Source: an uncultured SAR116 cluster alpha proteobacterium
GTDB taxonomy: Bacteria; Pseudomonadota; Alphaproteobacteria; Puniceispirillales; Puniceispirillaceae
DNA length: 64,000 bases
NCBI GenBank assembly: GCA_902547925.1
Contig: CACCQD010000005.1
Coordinates: forward strand, 24,106 to 88,105
Direction: 5' to 3'
The stretch's first letter is position 1, and the number at the start of each line of letters is the position of its first letter. Both the position numbers and the translations under genes were made by a program. Shown here one piece after another: positions 33,534 to 43,136 of the stretch. The notes beneath the pieces are model-generated. The model saw only the letters and a list, made by a program, of their open reading frames with translations. It searched no databases and had not been told where the DNA came from.

Positions 33534-34445
33534 TCACTCTGATGCCGCCTTCGCCGTCAGCATCTGGTGCTCACTCATCACAACAATGACGCCAGCGCCG
33601 ACGGTGATCATGATGCCAAGCGCGGCAAGCCCGTCGGGAAGTTCCCTGAAAAACAGCCACCCCAGAAAGGTGGCAACCGGAATCTCGATATATTGCAGCG
33701 GGGCCAGCGTCGCCGATGGGGCAAAGCGCAGGGCAATAGTCATGCACAGATGCCCGGCAGTGCCAATCGCGCCGATGGCAAACAACAGCCAGCCAATCCT
33801 CTCGGTTGCAGGTAGGGTGATCGCCAGATCATAGGGCGCATCATTTCCGGCAAGGAGCCAGACAAGCAGCAGCATGGCCGTCGAGACAGTGCCGCTTGTC
33901 GCCTGCAGGCTGATCGGATCGCATTCCTTGGCAATTGATCTTGTGATCAGCATGAAGGTGGAAAAGGCAACGGCCACGGCAATTGGCAACAGCGCAAAAA
34001 GCCCAACCTCGGCAAAGCTGGGTTTGATCACCAGCAGACAGCCGCCAAACCCCAGCACACAGGCGATGATCCGGTCACGGCCAACTGTCTCGCCGAGGAA
34101 AAACCTCCCGAGAAACAGTAGAATGAACGGAAACACGAAAACAATGGCGATGGCATCGGCCAGCGGCAGCAACCGCAGCGAGGTGATCATCATGCCAATG
34201 CCGGCAATATGGAACAGGCTGCGCAGGCAGATCAGCCCGAAAATGCGCCGACCGGTCGGAAAGCCACGCCGAAGCACCAGCACCAGTGGGACAAGGGACA
34301 GGGCCTGAAAGACAAAGCGCGCAAGCATCAGCATCATCAGCGGCGCGCCGACTCCCACCACCTTTACCAGCGCGTCACCAAGCGGTGCCAGCAGGCAGAA
34401 GACAAAGACAAACAGGAGGCCTATCAGGGGACGGTCAGAAATCAT
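33534..34445 (-). CDS. DMT/EamA-family transporter
   Basis: Inner-membrane permease of the drug/metabolite superfamily, 303 residues, ten predicted helices in two EamA repeats. Landmarks include LPLADAIAIVFVFPFILLFLGRFFLGE in the first repeat and FAPSATLAPLQYIEIPVATFLGWLFFRELP in the second, both typical. The substrate is not predictable; RhtA/YdcZ-like members export amino acids or metabolites. It was followed by a second DMT gene that the island has now broken. Confidence 0.9.
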   Translation of the reverse strand: MISDRPLIGLLFVFVFCLLAPLGDALVKVVGVGAPLMMLMLARFVFQALSLVPLVLVLRRGFPTGRRIFGLICLRSLFHIAGIGMMITSLRLLPLADAIAIVFVFPFILLFLGRFFLGETVGRDRIIACVLGFGGCLLVIKPSFAEVGLFALLPIAVAVAFSTFMLITRSIAKECDPISLQATSGTVSTAMLLLVWLLAGNDAPYDLAITLPATERIGWLLFAIGAIGTAGHLCMTIALRFAPSATLAPLQYIEIPVATFLGWLFFRELPDGLAALGIMITVGAGVIVVMSEHQMLTAKAASE

Positions 34446-34685
34446 CAGCGGAGTTTGTGGACATTGCCGGCCAAAATCAAATCAAATCTGGTGATGCGGT
34501 TTCCGGCCTGATCACTTCGCCCGCCGGTGGCGTGAAATGACGATTTTGTGCCGTTTTACCGGCCATTTCGGTCCAAAAATTTTTGTTAGCGTCAAAAATG
34601 TGGTTATTTGGGGTAGTGTTCCCCGACATGATATGTGGACCGGCACTGCTGGATGATGGCCGGGACTGCGTGGGGGATTTAGGAC

Positions 34686-35723
34686 ATGAAGTTTCAACTT
34701 GCGATCAATCTGGAACGTCTAGATGACGGCGATGACATGCGCGACGTCGCCGCGCACACGCTTGAGATGGTGCAGATGGCCGATCGTGGCGGCTTTCACA
34801 TTGTCTGGGCGGCCGAGCATCACGCCATCGAGATGACCATCGCCCCGGACCCGTTCCAGCTGCTTGCCTGGTGGGGAGCCAACACTTCCGACATCCGGCT
34901 TGGCACGGCGGTTGTCAACGCGGCCTACTGGCATCCGATCAAACTTGCCGGCGAGGCGGCGATGGCCGATCTGATTTCCGGTGGTCGGCTTGAATTCGGC
35001 ATCGGGTCAGGCGCCTATCAGCGCGAATTTGACCGCATGCATCCAGGCCTCAAACAGAGTGACAGCTGGCGCTACATGCACGAGATGCTGCCGGTGGTCA
35101 AAGCGCTGTGGCAGGGCGATTACGAACATAATGGCGAATTCTGGTCCTTCCCCCTGTCGACCTCGGTGCCGAAACCGCTGCAACAGCCATACCCGCCGAT
35201 CTGGGCGGCGGCACGCGCGCCGATCACCTATGATTTCGCGGTGAAGAATTCGATTAACATCCTGTCCTGGCCCTTCACCCGGCCCATGGCCGAGGCTGAA
35301 CTGTACCGAAAGCGTCTTGACGAGGCGATGGCGAACAATCCGGGCAAGCCGCGCCCGGTCTTTGCGATGATGCGTCACACTGCGGTCTATGACAGCGCTG
35401 CGGATTCAATGGTTCCGGTTCGTGCGGTGCAGGCGGTGCTGAGCCAGTTTGAAAATCTGTATAAAAATCTCGGCGATGTGCAGAATGGCTTTCCGGCGAG
35501 CATTGAGTTGAAAGAGTTAGAAAACCGCGAGGAATACAACCCTGCCATGCTGCAGGAGAATCTGATGTTTGGCACGCCCGACGAGGTGATTGCGAAATTA
35601 CGCAGATATGAGGCGCTTGGCGTTGATCAATTCACCTACTATGCCAGCATGGGCCTTGGCCGGCGGGAGCAGAAACGCTCGCTTGAGCTTTTCATCAATG
35701 AGGTCATGCCGGCCTTTGCCTGA
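34686..35723 (+). CDS. Luciferase-like (LLM class) flavin-dependent oxidoreductase
   Basis: 345-residue TIM-barrel flavoprotein of the bacterial-luciferase-like group. Visible features are the early VWAAEHHAIEM, DIRLGTAVVNAAYWHPIKLAGEAAMADLISGGRLEFGIGSG (the conserved flavin-binding stretch) and the late FGTPDEVIAKLRRYEALGVDQ. These enzymes are FMNH2-dependent monooxygenases or F420-type reductases. It is 82 bp before the CaiD-like gene and probably heads the carnitine-type operon. Its substrate there is unclear; an N-oxygenation or C-N cleavage step is one guess. Confidence 0.87.
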   Translation: MKFQLAINLERLDDGDDMRDVAAHTLEMVQMADRGGFHIVWAAEHHAIEMTIAPDPFQLLAWWGANTSDIRLGTAVVNAAYWHPIKLAGEAAMADLISGGRLEFGIGSGAYQREFDRMHPGLKQSDSWRYMHEMLPVVKALWQGDYEHNGEFWSFPLSTSVPKPLQQPYPPIWAAARAPITYDFAVKNSINILSWPFTRPMAEAELYRKRLDEAMANNPGKPRPVFAMMRHTAVYDSAADSMVPVRAVQAVLSQFENLYKNLGDVQNGFPASIELKELENREEYNPAMLQENLMFGTPDEVIAKLRRYEALGVDQFTYYASMGLGRREQKRSLELFINEVMPAFA

Positions 35724-35804
35724 TCGTTCGCCACCGGTCCGGCATGGCACCACACAAAAGAGGGCATCCAACAGCGGTGCCAGCCAACAGGGGAGAGAAT
35801 TGCG

Positions 35805-36608
35805 ATGTCTGAAATGGTTGAGGTCAGCAGGGACGGCCATGTCCTCGAAGTGCGGCTGAACAAGCCGAAGGTCAATGCCATAGACCACGAGATGAGCCGG
35901 GCGCTTGGCGAGGCCTTCAGGCAGCTGCGTGATGATGATGATCTGCGCGTTGGCATCATCACCGCCGCCGGCGAGCGGATTTTTTCCGCCGGCTGGGATC
36001 TGAAATCGCTCGACAGCGGTGATGCCAGGCTCGATGAATGGTGGGATGATGGCGATTATGGTGAGGGCGGTTTTGCCGGCCTTACCGAGAACTGGTCGCT
36101 GAACAAGCCTGTAATAGGCGCGCTCAACGGTCTGGTCATCGGCGGCGGGTTTGAAATCGCGCTTGCCTGTGATTTGTTGATTGCCGCAGAGCATGTCGAG
36201 TTTGCACTGCCGGAAATGCCGCTTGGCATCATCCCCGATGCCGGCGCGATTCAGCGTCTGCCCCGCCGGATCCCGCACAATATTGCTATGGAAATGCTGT
36301 TTCTCGGCCGCCGGATGAGGGCCGATGAGGCCGCGCATTACGGGCTGGTCAACAAGGTTGTTCCGGCTGCAGATCTGATGAATGAGGCTCGTGAATGGGC
36401 GGGCCAGCTTGCCTGGGCCTCGCCGCTGGCGATGCAGTCCGTCAAGGAGGTCATTCGCCATATTGAGTGCCGCCCGACCGAAGCTGCCTTTGCCAGCATG
36501 CGTCAAGACGATCTGCCAATCTACCGGGCGATGCTGAAATCAGACGATGCGGCAGAGGGAATCAAGGCCTTCGTCGAAAAGCGTGAACCCGTTTTCAAGG
36601 GCAAATAG
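35805..36608 (+). CDS. caiD: Enoyl-CoA hydratase, carnitinyl-CoA dehydratase (CaiD) type
   Basis: Crotonase-superfamily protein, 267 residues. The oxyanion-hole segments AAGERIFSAGWDLKS and NGLVIGGGFEIALACDLLIAA are intact. FALPEMPLGIIPDAGAIQRLPRRI and the GRRMRADEAAHYGLVNKVV stretch closely follow the pattern of CaiD, which interconverts crotonobetainyl-CoA and L-carnitinyl-CoA. Acid/base Glu residues characteristic of crotonases are plausible but not confirmed. The ATG is preceded by GGGGAGAGAAT. The gene is followed 36 bp later by the carnitine-dehydrogenase-like gene. Confidence 0.8.
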   Translation: MSEMVEVSRDGHVLEVRLNKPKVNAIDHEMSRALGEAFRQLRDDDDLRVGIITAAGERIFSAGWDLKSLDSGDARLDEWWDDGDYGEGGFAGLTENWSLNKPVIGALNGLVIGGGFEIALACDLLIAAEHVEFALPEMPLGIIPDAGAIQRLPRRIPHNIAMEMLFLGRRMRADEAAHYGLVNKVVPAADLMNEAREWAGQLAWASPLAMQSVKEVIRHIECRPTEAAFASMRQDDLPIYRAMLKSDDAAEGIKAFVEKREPVFKGK

Positions 36609-36644
36609 CCACCAGATCCAACCGTGCCGAAAAGGGCTGTCGAG

Positions 36645-37580
36645 ATGCGCGCATCACCACAAAAAATTCAGACTGTAACCAGCATCGGCGCCGGGCCGAT
36701 CGGTGGCGGCTGGACTGCCTTTTTCCTGTCACGCGGCTATCGGGTGCGGGCCTATCTGCACAGCATGGATGAGGAACCCATTTTTCGCGCGATCATCGAC
36801 ACCGCCTGGACAAGCCTGCAGCAGATTGGTCTTGCCGCCGGTGCCAGTCGCGACAATCTTATCATCACTAATGATCTGGAGCAGGCCGTCACTGGCACCC
36901 AGTTTGTCCAGGAATCCGCGCCCGAGCGCCTTGAGATCAAACAGCCACTCTATGCTCGGCTTGGCGTGCTTGTGCCAGACGACATCATCATCGCCTCGAG
37001 CACCTCCGGCCTGCCGATGACCAACATTCAGGCCGACTGCCCCACGCCCGGGCGCACCATCGTGGGCCATCCGTTCAACCCGCCCTATCTGCTGCCGCTT
37101 GTCGAGATCGTCGGCGGTGTGGCAACCGATGCGGCGGCGCTTGACTGGGCTTTCGATTTCTATCTGCACGCTGGCAAGGAACCGCTGCGTCTGAAAAAGG
37201 AGATTCCCGGTTTTGTGGCCACCCGCCTGCAGGAAGCGCTGTGGCGCGAAGCCCTACACATGGTCGCCAATGGTGAGGCCAGCCCCGAGGATATTGACCG
37301 CGCCCTGCGCTTTGGCCCAGCGCCCCGGATGGCCATTCAGGGACAATGTATGGCTTTTCACGTTGCCTGCGGTGAGGGTGGCATGGCGACAAATCTCGAC
37401 CAGTTCGGTCCGGCGCTCAAACTGCCCTGGACCCGGCTTGCTGCGCCGGAGCTGACAAAATCGCTGCGTGACGCCATGGTTGACGGCTGCAACGAAATGG
37501 CTGGCGACAGATCCTTTGCCGAAATGGCCGCCGAACGTGACCGCCGCATTGTCAAAATCATCAAGGTCTGTGACGAGTGA
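36645..37580 (+). CDS. L-carnitine dehydrogenase-like 3-hydroxyacyl-CoA dehydrogenase family enzyme
   Basis: 311-residue member of the 3-hydroxyacyl-CoA dehydrogenase superfamily, most like L-carnitine 3-dehydrogenase, which makes 3-dehydrocarnitine with NAD+. The Rossmann motif is SIGAGPIGGGW; FVQESAPERLEIKQPLYARL, IIASSTSGL and VGHPFNPPYLLPLVE match that branch. There is no C-terminal thioesterase domain, unlike some fused carnitine dehydrogenases. The ATG at 36645 was chosen over an in-frame GTG 21 bases upstream because AAAAGGG precedes it. Confidence 0.82.
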   Translation: MRASPQKIQTVTSIGAGPIGGGWTAFFLSRGYRVRAYLHSMDEEPIFRAIIDTAWTSLQQIGLAAGASRDNLIITNDLEQAVTGTQFVQESAPERLEIKQPLYARLGVLVPDDIIIASSTSGLPMTNIQADCPTPGRTIVGHPFNPPYLLPLVEIVGGVATDAAALDWAFDFYLHAGKEPLRLKKEIPGFVATRLQEALWREALHMVANGEASPEDIDRALRFGPAPRMAIQGQCMAFHVACGEGGMATNLDQFGPALKLPWTRLAAPELTKSLRDAMVDGCNEMAGDRSFAEMAAERDRRIVKIIKVCDE

Positions 37581-37626
37581 CCCACAGCCTACCCACAGCG
37601 AAGAATAAGGCCGGAGACGCCTTTTC

Positions 37627-38712
37627 TCATTCGGTCCTGCTGGCTGATTTTTCCGCCCGATAGGCCTTTGCCGCGTGGGTCAGGGCATACATCGTTCCTG
37701 GCCAAGACGGGGTGGTTTCCGCTTCCGGCCAAGCAAGGCGATACTGGCTCGGCTTGCGGCCAAAGGTCTTAGCGAAGCAATGCGAGAAATAGGACATCGA
37801 GTTGAAGCCGGAAGCCACCGATATCTCGCGGATATCCATGCTCGTACTGACCAGAAGCGTGCGCGCATATTGCAGTTTCACAAACCGGTAGAACTGAATG
37901 ACCGTACAGCCAAGATGCCTGCTGAACAGCCGTTCCAGCTTACGTTGTGGCATCTTCATCTGGCGGCATAGTTCGGGAATTGAAATGCTGTCCTCGATAC
38001 GGTCCTCAAGAATTTGGCTGACCCGCTTGATCACCGGATGCACATCCGGCGTTGTCGGCCCTGTCAGTGGACGCTGGGCGAAATGTGGCTCGGCGCGTCG
38101 GTGATGCAGCATCTGGCTGGCAATTTCCGCTGCTAGCTCCTCGTCCTGTGTGGCGGCGATGCGGTGCAGAACAAGGTCGATCCCGGCCAATCCCCCGGCG
38201 CAGGTCATCATCTGCTTATCGATGGTGAACATCTGCTCTCTAGCGTCGACATTTGGAAAGCTCTCGGCGAATCCGGCAAAGAAAGACCAGTGTGTTGTCG
38301 CCTGACGCTGGGTCAGCAGCCCGGCTCTGGCAAAGATATAGGAACCGATTTCGACGCCGATCAGGGGCACCCCATGCCGTTCATGTCCCCGCAGCCAGTT
38401 GGCCAGCCGGTTGTCGAAAAACCGCTCGGCGCCCCAGCTGCCAAGAAGCGCGACACAATCGAGCGTGGCACCTGGCTGGATCCGGTGATCGAGGTCATAA
38501 CAGGCAAGCTCCATCATGTTGCTCGCCTTTACGCTGCCACCATCCGGCGTCAGAAACTCCCAGCGATACAGCGCCTCGCCGCTGACATAATTGGCAATCC
38601 GAAGCGGTTCAATCATCGTCGCAAGGGTTGCCATGTTGAACCGCGGCAGCAGCACAAAGCGCATTTCGCGGCTGCGTGGCCCTACCACGGGCTCCTTTGC
38701 CTTTTCGCTCAT
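37627..38712 (-). CDS. GlxA-family AraC-type regulator (CdhR-like)
   Basis: 361-residue transcription factor with an N-terminal DJ-1/PfpI-like amidotransferase-fold sensor (PRFNMATLATMIEPLRIANYVS, ALLGSWGAERFFDNRL) and a C-terminal AraC helix-turn-helix pair (ISIPELCRQMKMPQRKLERLFSRHLG and SVASGFNSMSYFSHCFAKTFG). This architecture is that of GlxA regulators, which include the carnitine-catabolism activator CdhR and glycine-betaine regulator GbdR. It lies opposite to, and between, the two arms of the cluster, so it likely controls them. The ATG at 38712 is backed by GGAAAGG. Confidence 0.88.
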   Translation of the reverse strand: MSEKAKEPVVGPRSREMRFVLLPRFNMATLATMIEPLRIANYVSGEALYRWEFLTPDGGSVKASNMMELACYDLDHRIQPGATLDCVALLGSWGAERFFDNRLANWLRGHERHGVPLIGVEIGSYIFARAGLLTQRQATTHWSFFAGFAESFPNVDAREQMFTIDKQMMTCAGGLAGIDLVLHRIAATQDEELAAEIASQMLHHRRAEPHFAQRPLTGPTTPDVHPVIKRVSQILEDRIEDSISIPELCRQMKMPQRKLERLFSRHLGCTVIQFYRFVKLQYARTLLVSTSMDIREISVASGFNSMSYFSHCFAKTFGRKPSQYRLAWPEAETTPSWPGTMYALTHAAKAYRAEKSASRTE

Positions 38713-38906
38713 ACTGTGCCTTTCCGCCGCCACTCCGTTTCCCTGCTGTCATTTTACGAAAAAATATTCGTTTTGGCGAAATATTTACAACCGAACCGGT
38801 TTACCGCGTGAAAAATCATGCGGTGGACAACCGGCCAGACTGATTATCACTGCCTGCCTGTCATATCCAGGCAAGGGCCGCTTTCTGGCCGTGAGGGGAG
38901 ATCGAG

Positions 38907-39791
38907 ATGAATTTTGACGTTGTGCTGACCTGTGCGGTCACAGGGGCTGGCGATACCACCGGCAAGAACCCGCATGTCCCGGTAACACCTGCCGAAATTG
39001 CTACCGCGGCGATTGACGCGGCAAAGGCCGGGGCAACGGCTGCTCATATCCATGTGCGTGATCCGGAAACCGGGCAGGGGTCGCGCGATGTCGGGCTGTT
39101 CCGCGAGACCGTTGACCGGATCCGCGACAGCGACACCGATGTGGTGATCAATCTGACCGCTGGCATGGGGGGTGACTGGGTGCCATCGGATGATGATCCG
39201 GCATTGCCCGGACCCGGAACCGACATGATCGGACCGGAGGAACGTCTGGCGCACGTCACCACCTTGCTGCCGGAGATCTGTTCGCTTGATTGCGGTACGA
39301 TGAATTTCGGCAATGGCAACGAGATCTATATTTCGACCCCGCCCTACCTGCGCATAATGGCCAGCGTCGTTCAGGAATGCGGTGTCAAGCCGGAGCTTGA
39401 GGTGTTTGAGCTTGGCCAGATTCGTTTTGCCAAACAGATGATTGCCGAAGGCATCATCGACGTGCCGCCAATGTTCCAGATCTGTCTTGGCATTCCGTGG
39501 GGGGCTGAGCAGTCGGTCGACAATATGAAGGTGATGAAGGATGAGCTGCCGGCTGATGCGTCGTGGGCCTCGTTTGGCATTTCCCGCATGCAGATGCCAA
39601 TGGCCGCTGCCGCGGTGGCGCTTGGTGGCAATGTGCGTGTCGGTCTGGAGGACAATATCTATCTCGACCGCGGCGTTCTTGCGACCAATGCCCAGCTCGT
39701 GACCCGTGCCAGAGAGATTATCGAACGCATGGGCGCCCGGGTGCTGAGTCCAACTGAAGCGCGCGCGAAACTTGGTCTGCGCAAACGCTGA
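38907..39791 (+). CDS. BKACE (DUF849) beta-keto acid cleavage enzyme, 3-dehydrocarnitine type
   Basis: TIM-barrel zinc enzyme of the beta-keto acid cleavage family, 294 residues. It condenses a beta-keto acid with acetyl-CoA and releases acetoacetate plus a new CoA ester. Zinc ligands are His47 and His49 in AAHIHVRDP, and the Glu in VGLEDNIYL. Next to a carnitine-dehydrogenase-like gene, the natural substrate is 3-dehydrocarnitine, giving betainyl-CoA and acetoacetate; this follows from known BKACE neighbours and is not proven by the sequence. A good ribosome-binding site (GAGGGGAG) precedes the ATG. Confidence 0.88.
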   Translation: MNFDVVLTCAVTGAGDTTGKNPHVPVTPAEIATAAIDAAKAGATAAHIHVRDPETGQGSRDVGLFRETVDRIRDSDTDVVINLTAGMGGDWVPSDDDPALPGPGTDMIGPEERLAHVTTLLPEICSLDCGTMNFGNGNEIYISTPPYLRIMASVVQECGVKPELEVFELGQIRFAKQMIAEGIIDVPPMFQICLGIPWGAEQSVDNMKVMKDELPADASWASFGISRMQMPMAAAAVALGGNVRVGLEDNIYLDRGVLATNAQLVTRAREIIERMGARVLSPTEARAKLGLRKR

Positions 39792-39838
39792 AGACGCCCA
39801 TTGCCAAACGCTGACCCCAACCGGATGGAAGACTGATC

Positions 39839-40999
39839 ATGCTCGACAACCCTGACCACGAACAGCAGATGCTGAGAGACACGGTGCACCGCTTCATGGA
39901 CGCCGAGATGTTTCCACATGAGGATGCCATCGACCGCGATGCGCATGTCCCGATCGAGCTTGGCCGCCAGATTGAGGCGCGGGCGCGTGAGGTCGGGCTG
40001 TTTGCCGCCAATCTGCCAGCCGAGATCGGGGGCGGTGGCCTTGATTATGAACAGATGGGCATCATCGAATATGAATTTGGCAAGACCTCTCACGCGCTGC
40101 ATTCATGGGTGGCGCGCCCGACCGAGATTCTGCTGGCCTGTGAGGGGGATCAGCGCGACACCTACCTGCTGCCTTGCGTCACTGGCGAGAAGCGCGAGCT
40201 GTTTGGCCTTAGCGAGCCAGAGGCCGGTTCCGACATCATGTCGATGAAAAGCAATGCCCGCCGGGATGGTGATGACTGGATCCTCAATGGTTCTAAACAT
40301 TTCATCTCGGGGCCCGTAATGCCCGATTTCGCCATTGTCTTCGCCGTCACCGGTCATGATGAGACGCCGCGCGGGCCACGGTCACGCATCACCGCCTTTC
40401 TGGTCGATGTTGGTATGCCGGGCTTTGATGTCAGCATAGGCTATAACTGCACCAGCTATCGTGGCTATCTCAATTTCCGGTTGGATTTTGATGATGTCCG
40501 CCTGTCATCGGCGCATATTCTTGGTGAGGAGGGTCGCGGGCTGGAACTGTCTGGCAAATGGCTCGGCATGGGCCGGATCTGGGTTGGTGCCACCTGTTGT
40601 GGCAAGGCTGAACGGATCTATGACATGGCCTGTGACTGGGCGGCCAATCGCCGGCAGTTTGGCCAGGCCATTGGCAAATTTCAGGCAACCGGCTTCAAGC
40701 TCGCCGACATGGCGGTTGGTCTGCGCGCTGGACAGCTGATGGTAAGGGACGCGATCGCCCGGGCCAATGATGGTCAGATGAGCGACAGCGATGCCGCCAT
40801 GGTCAAGCTCTATTGCTCCGAAATGCTGTGCCGGACCGCCGATGACGCTGTGCAGATCTATGGTGGCATGGGTCTGATGGAGGAAATGCCGATTCACCGT
40901 CTGTGGCGGGACTCAAGGCTGGAACGCATCTGGGATGGCACCTCGGAAATCCAGCGCCACATCATCACTCGGTCAATCCTGCGTCCACTTGGCGGTTGA
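39839..40999 (+). CDS. Acyl-CoA dehydrogenase (butyrobetainyl-CoA dehydrogenase candidate)
   Basis: FAD-dependent acyl-CoA dehydrogenase, 386 residues. Typical segments: FGLSEPEAGSDIMSM, the FAD-binding RRQFGQAIGKFQA, and the C-terminal IYGGMGLMEEMPIHRLWRD. At the position where many family members carry the catalytic Glu in a YEGTSEIQ-like motif, this protein reads IWDGTSEIQ, with Asp. In this cluster it would oxidise gamma-butyrobetainyl-CoA to crotonobetainyl-CoA, the same step CaiA runs in reverse in E. coli. It is followed after seven bases by the acyl-CoA ligase. Confidence 0.87.
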   Translation: MLDNPDHEQQMLRDTVHRFMDAEMFPHEDAIDRDAHVPIELGRQIEARAREVGLFAANLPAEIGGGGLDYEQMGIIEYEFGKTSHALHSWVARPTEILLACEGDQRDTYLLPCVTGEKRELFGLSEPEAGSDIMSMKSNARRDGDDWILNGSKHFISGPVMPDFAIVFAVTGHDETPRGPRSRITAFLVDVGMPGFDVSIGYNCTSYRGYLNFRLDFDDVRLSSAHILGEEGRGLELSGKWLGMGRIWVGATCCGKAERIYDMACDWAANRRQFGQAIGKFQATGFKLADMAVGLRAGQLMVRDAIARANDGQMSDSDAAMVKLYCSEMLCRTADDAVQIYGGMGLMEEMPIHRLWRDSRLERIWDGTSEIQRHIITRSILRPLGG

Positions 41000-41006
41000 T
41001 GCTCTG

Positions 41007-43136
41007 ATGGCACCGGCGCCTCACAGCCCGGCCCTGCGAGCCAATCTGCGTCGGCTTCTGCGTCCGCGCCATGTCGCTGTTCTGGGCGGCGTTGATGCCC
41101 AGACTGTGGCTGGCGAGTGCCGGCGCATCGGCTATGACGGTCCATTCTGGCCAGTCAACCCGAAGCGCCAGTCGATTGGTGGTTTTGCCTGTTTCAAATC
41201 GGTTGATGATCTGCCCGAACCGCCGGATGCCGTGTTCATTGCCGTACCCCGTGACCAGGCAATCGACAGCCTTTCCCGGCTGAGTGCGATGGGGGCAGGC
41301 GGTGCCATTGTCTACAGCGCCGGCTTTGCCGAGATTGGTGGCGATGGCCAGAAGATGGAAGCGGCGCTGATTGAGGCGGCTGGCGACATGGCTATCATCG
41401 GCCCGAACTGCTATGGCCTGATCAATTATGTCGACCGTGTGGCGCTCTGGCCATTCGCCCATGGTGGCGGGTTTCGTGGGCGTGGTGCCGCCATCATCAC
41501 CCAGAGCGGCATGCTGTCCTCCGATCTGACGATGGCGCAGCGCGGCCTGCCGCTCAGTTATATGCTCTCGGTTGGCAATCAGGCGGTGCTGCGCATCGAG
41601 GATTTCATCGACACGCTTGCCGACCTTCCCGAGGTCAGCGCCATAGGCGTCCATATTGAGGGCATCAGGGACAGCCAGCGGTTTCAGACAGCAGCGCTGA
41701 AGGCGCTTGCGAACAATGTGCCGCTTGTCGTTCTGAAAACCGGCAGCTCGGCGCTTGGCAGCGAATTGACGGTCAGCCACACCGGCTCGCTGTCCGGGGC
41801 AGACGAGGTATATGACGCGTTGTTTGACCGGTTTGGCATGATTAGGGTGGATGAACCGGCACAGATGCTGGAGACGCTGAAATTTCTCACCGTTGCCGGC
41901 GTGCCGGCTGGCCGCCGTCTGGCTGGGCTTGCCTGTTCGGGCGGAGGTGCGACAATGCTTGCTGATGCAGCCGAGGCGCGGGGGCTTGAGCTGCCGCGTC
42001 CGGGTGTCGCCACCGCCGACAGCCTGCGCGCACAGCTGCCGCTGACCGCGACCGTGTCCAATCCGCTTGACTACACGACACCGATCTGGGGCGTACCGGG
42101 CCGGACCGGGCCGGTTTTCTCCACGCTGTTCGCCGATGGCTATGACGCTGCCGTGATCATTCAGGATTATCCGGCCGCTGGTCTTGATGAGAGCAAGCCG
42201 TTCTACCGCAATGACTCGATCAGCTTTCTGACTGCCGCTGCGGCGGCTGGCCTGCCTGCCGCAGTGTGCAGCACGATCGCAGAAAACCTCGATTCTGAAA
42301 CGCGGGATTTTCTGGTGGCGAGGGGGGTCGCTCCTATGCAGGGTATTGGCGATTGCGTGCGCGCCATTGCCGCCGCCGCCGCTTATGGAGCGGCGCGGTG
42401 CCGACTGCTCGCCGATGCGCCGCCACCTTTGATCCCTGCGGGTGGTGCTGATCCGAATGACAGGCCGGCCAATCCGGTGATGCTGGATGAGGCGGCGGCC
42501 AAATCCTGTCTGACTGGTTGGCAGATTGATGTGCCTGAGTCTCTGGTTCTTGCCGCGCTGCCGGCGACACCACCCGTGCTGCCATCCGGGCTTGACTATC
42601 CGCTTGTTGCCAAGGCGCTCAGCCCAGACCTGCCGCATAAATCGGAGATTGGTGCGGTGATTCTTGATATCGGATCAGCTGAGGAGATGCTGGCCGCGCT
42701 AGCCGGGATTGACGCCAATGTTACCCAGCATGCGCCCACCGCGCGCAGAACCGGCTTTCTAATCGAGGCGATGCAACCGCCGCCTCTCGGCGAGCTGATG
42801 CTCAGCCTGCGCCGCGATCCGACCTTCGGTCTTGTGCTGACGCTGGCATCTGGCGGGATTCTGGTCGAGCTTCTGGACGACAGTGTCACTTTGCTGCTGC
42901 CGGCATCTGATGATGTGATCACTGCCGCAATTGACCGGCTTGCCATGGCCCGGGTTCTGAAGGGCTATCGCGGCGCGGCGAGGGCTGATTTGGCGGCCCT
43001 GATCGGCGTCATCAACCGGCTGGCCACGGCGCTGGTTGATGATCCGGCGCTGTCGCTTGTGGAGATCAATCCACTGTTTATCGGCGCCGACACTGTCACC
43101 GCCGTTGACGCGGTTATCATGCGCATTACCGCATGA
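41007..43136 (+). CDS. ADP-forming acyl-CoA ligase (acetate-CoA ligase family)
   Basis: 709-residue fused ADP-forming acyl-CoA synthetase. Domain order: CoA-binding Rossmann (about 15-130, HVAVLGGVDAQT), succinyl-CoA-ligase-like with the phospho-histidine in LTVSHTGSLSGAD, and C-terminal ATP-grasp (about 480-709, with PLVAKALSPDLPHKSEIGAV). It activates a carboxylic acid with ATP and CoA and is reversible. In this cluster it is the obvious CoA donor for gamma-butyrobetaine or carnitine, in place of the AMP-forming CaiC or the CaiB transferase. The ATG follows the upstream stop by seven bases. Its end overlaps the convergent aldehyde dehydrogenase by 11 bp. Confidence 0.87.
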   Translation: MAPAPHSPALRANLRRLLRPRHVAVLGGVDAQTVAGECRRIGYDGPFWPVNPKRQSIGGFACFKSVDDLPEPPDAVFIAVPRDQAIDSLSRLSAMGAGGAIVYSAGFAEIGGDGQKMEAALIEAAGDMAIIGPNCYGLINYVDRVALWPFAHGGGFRGRGAAIITQSGMLSSDLTMAQRGLPLSYMLSVGNQAVLRIEDFIDTLADLPEVSAIGVHIEGIRDSQRFQTAALKALANNVPLVVLKTGSSALGSELTVSHTGSLSGADEVYDALFDRFGMIRVDEPAQMLETLKFLTVAGVPAGRRLAGLACSGGGATMLADAAEARGLELPRPGVATADSLRAQLPLTATVSNPLDYTTPIWGVPGRTGPVFSTLFADGYDAAVIIQDYPAAGLDESKPFYRNDSISFLTAAAAAGLPAAVCSTIAENLDSETRDFLVARGVAPMQGIGDCVRAIAAAAAYGAARCRLLADAPPPLIPAGGADPNDRPANPVMLDEAAAKSCLTGWQIDVPESLVLAALPATPPVLPSGLDYPLVAKALSPDLPHKSEIGAVILDIGSAEEMLAALAGIDANVTQHAPTARRTGFLIEAMQPPPLGELMLSLRRDPTFGLVLTLASGGILVELLDDSVTLLLPASDDVITAAIDRLAMARVLKGYRGAARADLAALIGVINRLATALVDDPALSLVEINPLFIGADTVTAVDAVIMRITA

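Noticed and set aside
40965..42638. A 557-codon minus-strand open frame
   Set aside because: It lies fully opposite the ADP-forming acyl-CoA ligase. The translation is Arg/His/Gln-rich with no motifs, as expected of antisense frames in GC-rich genes.
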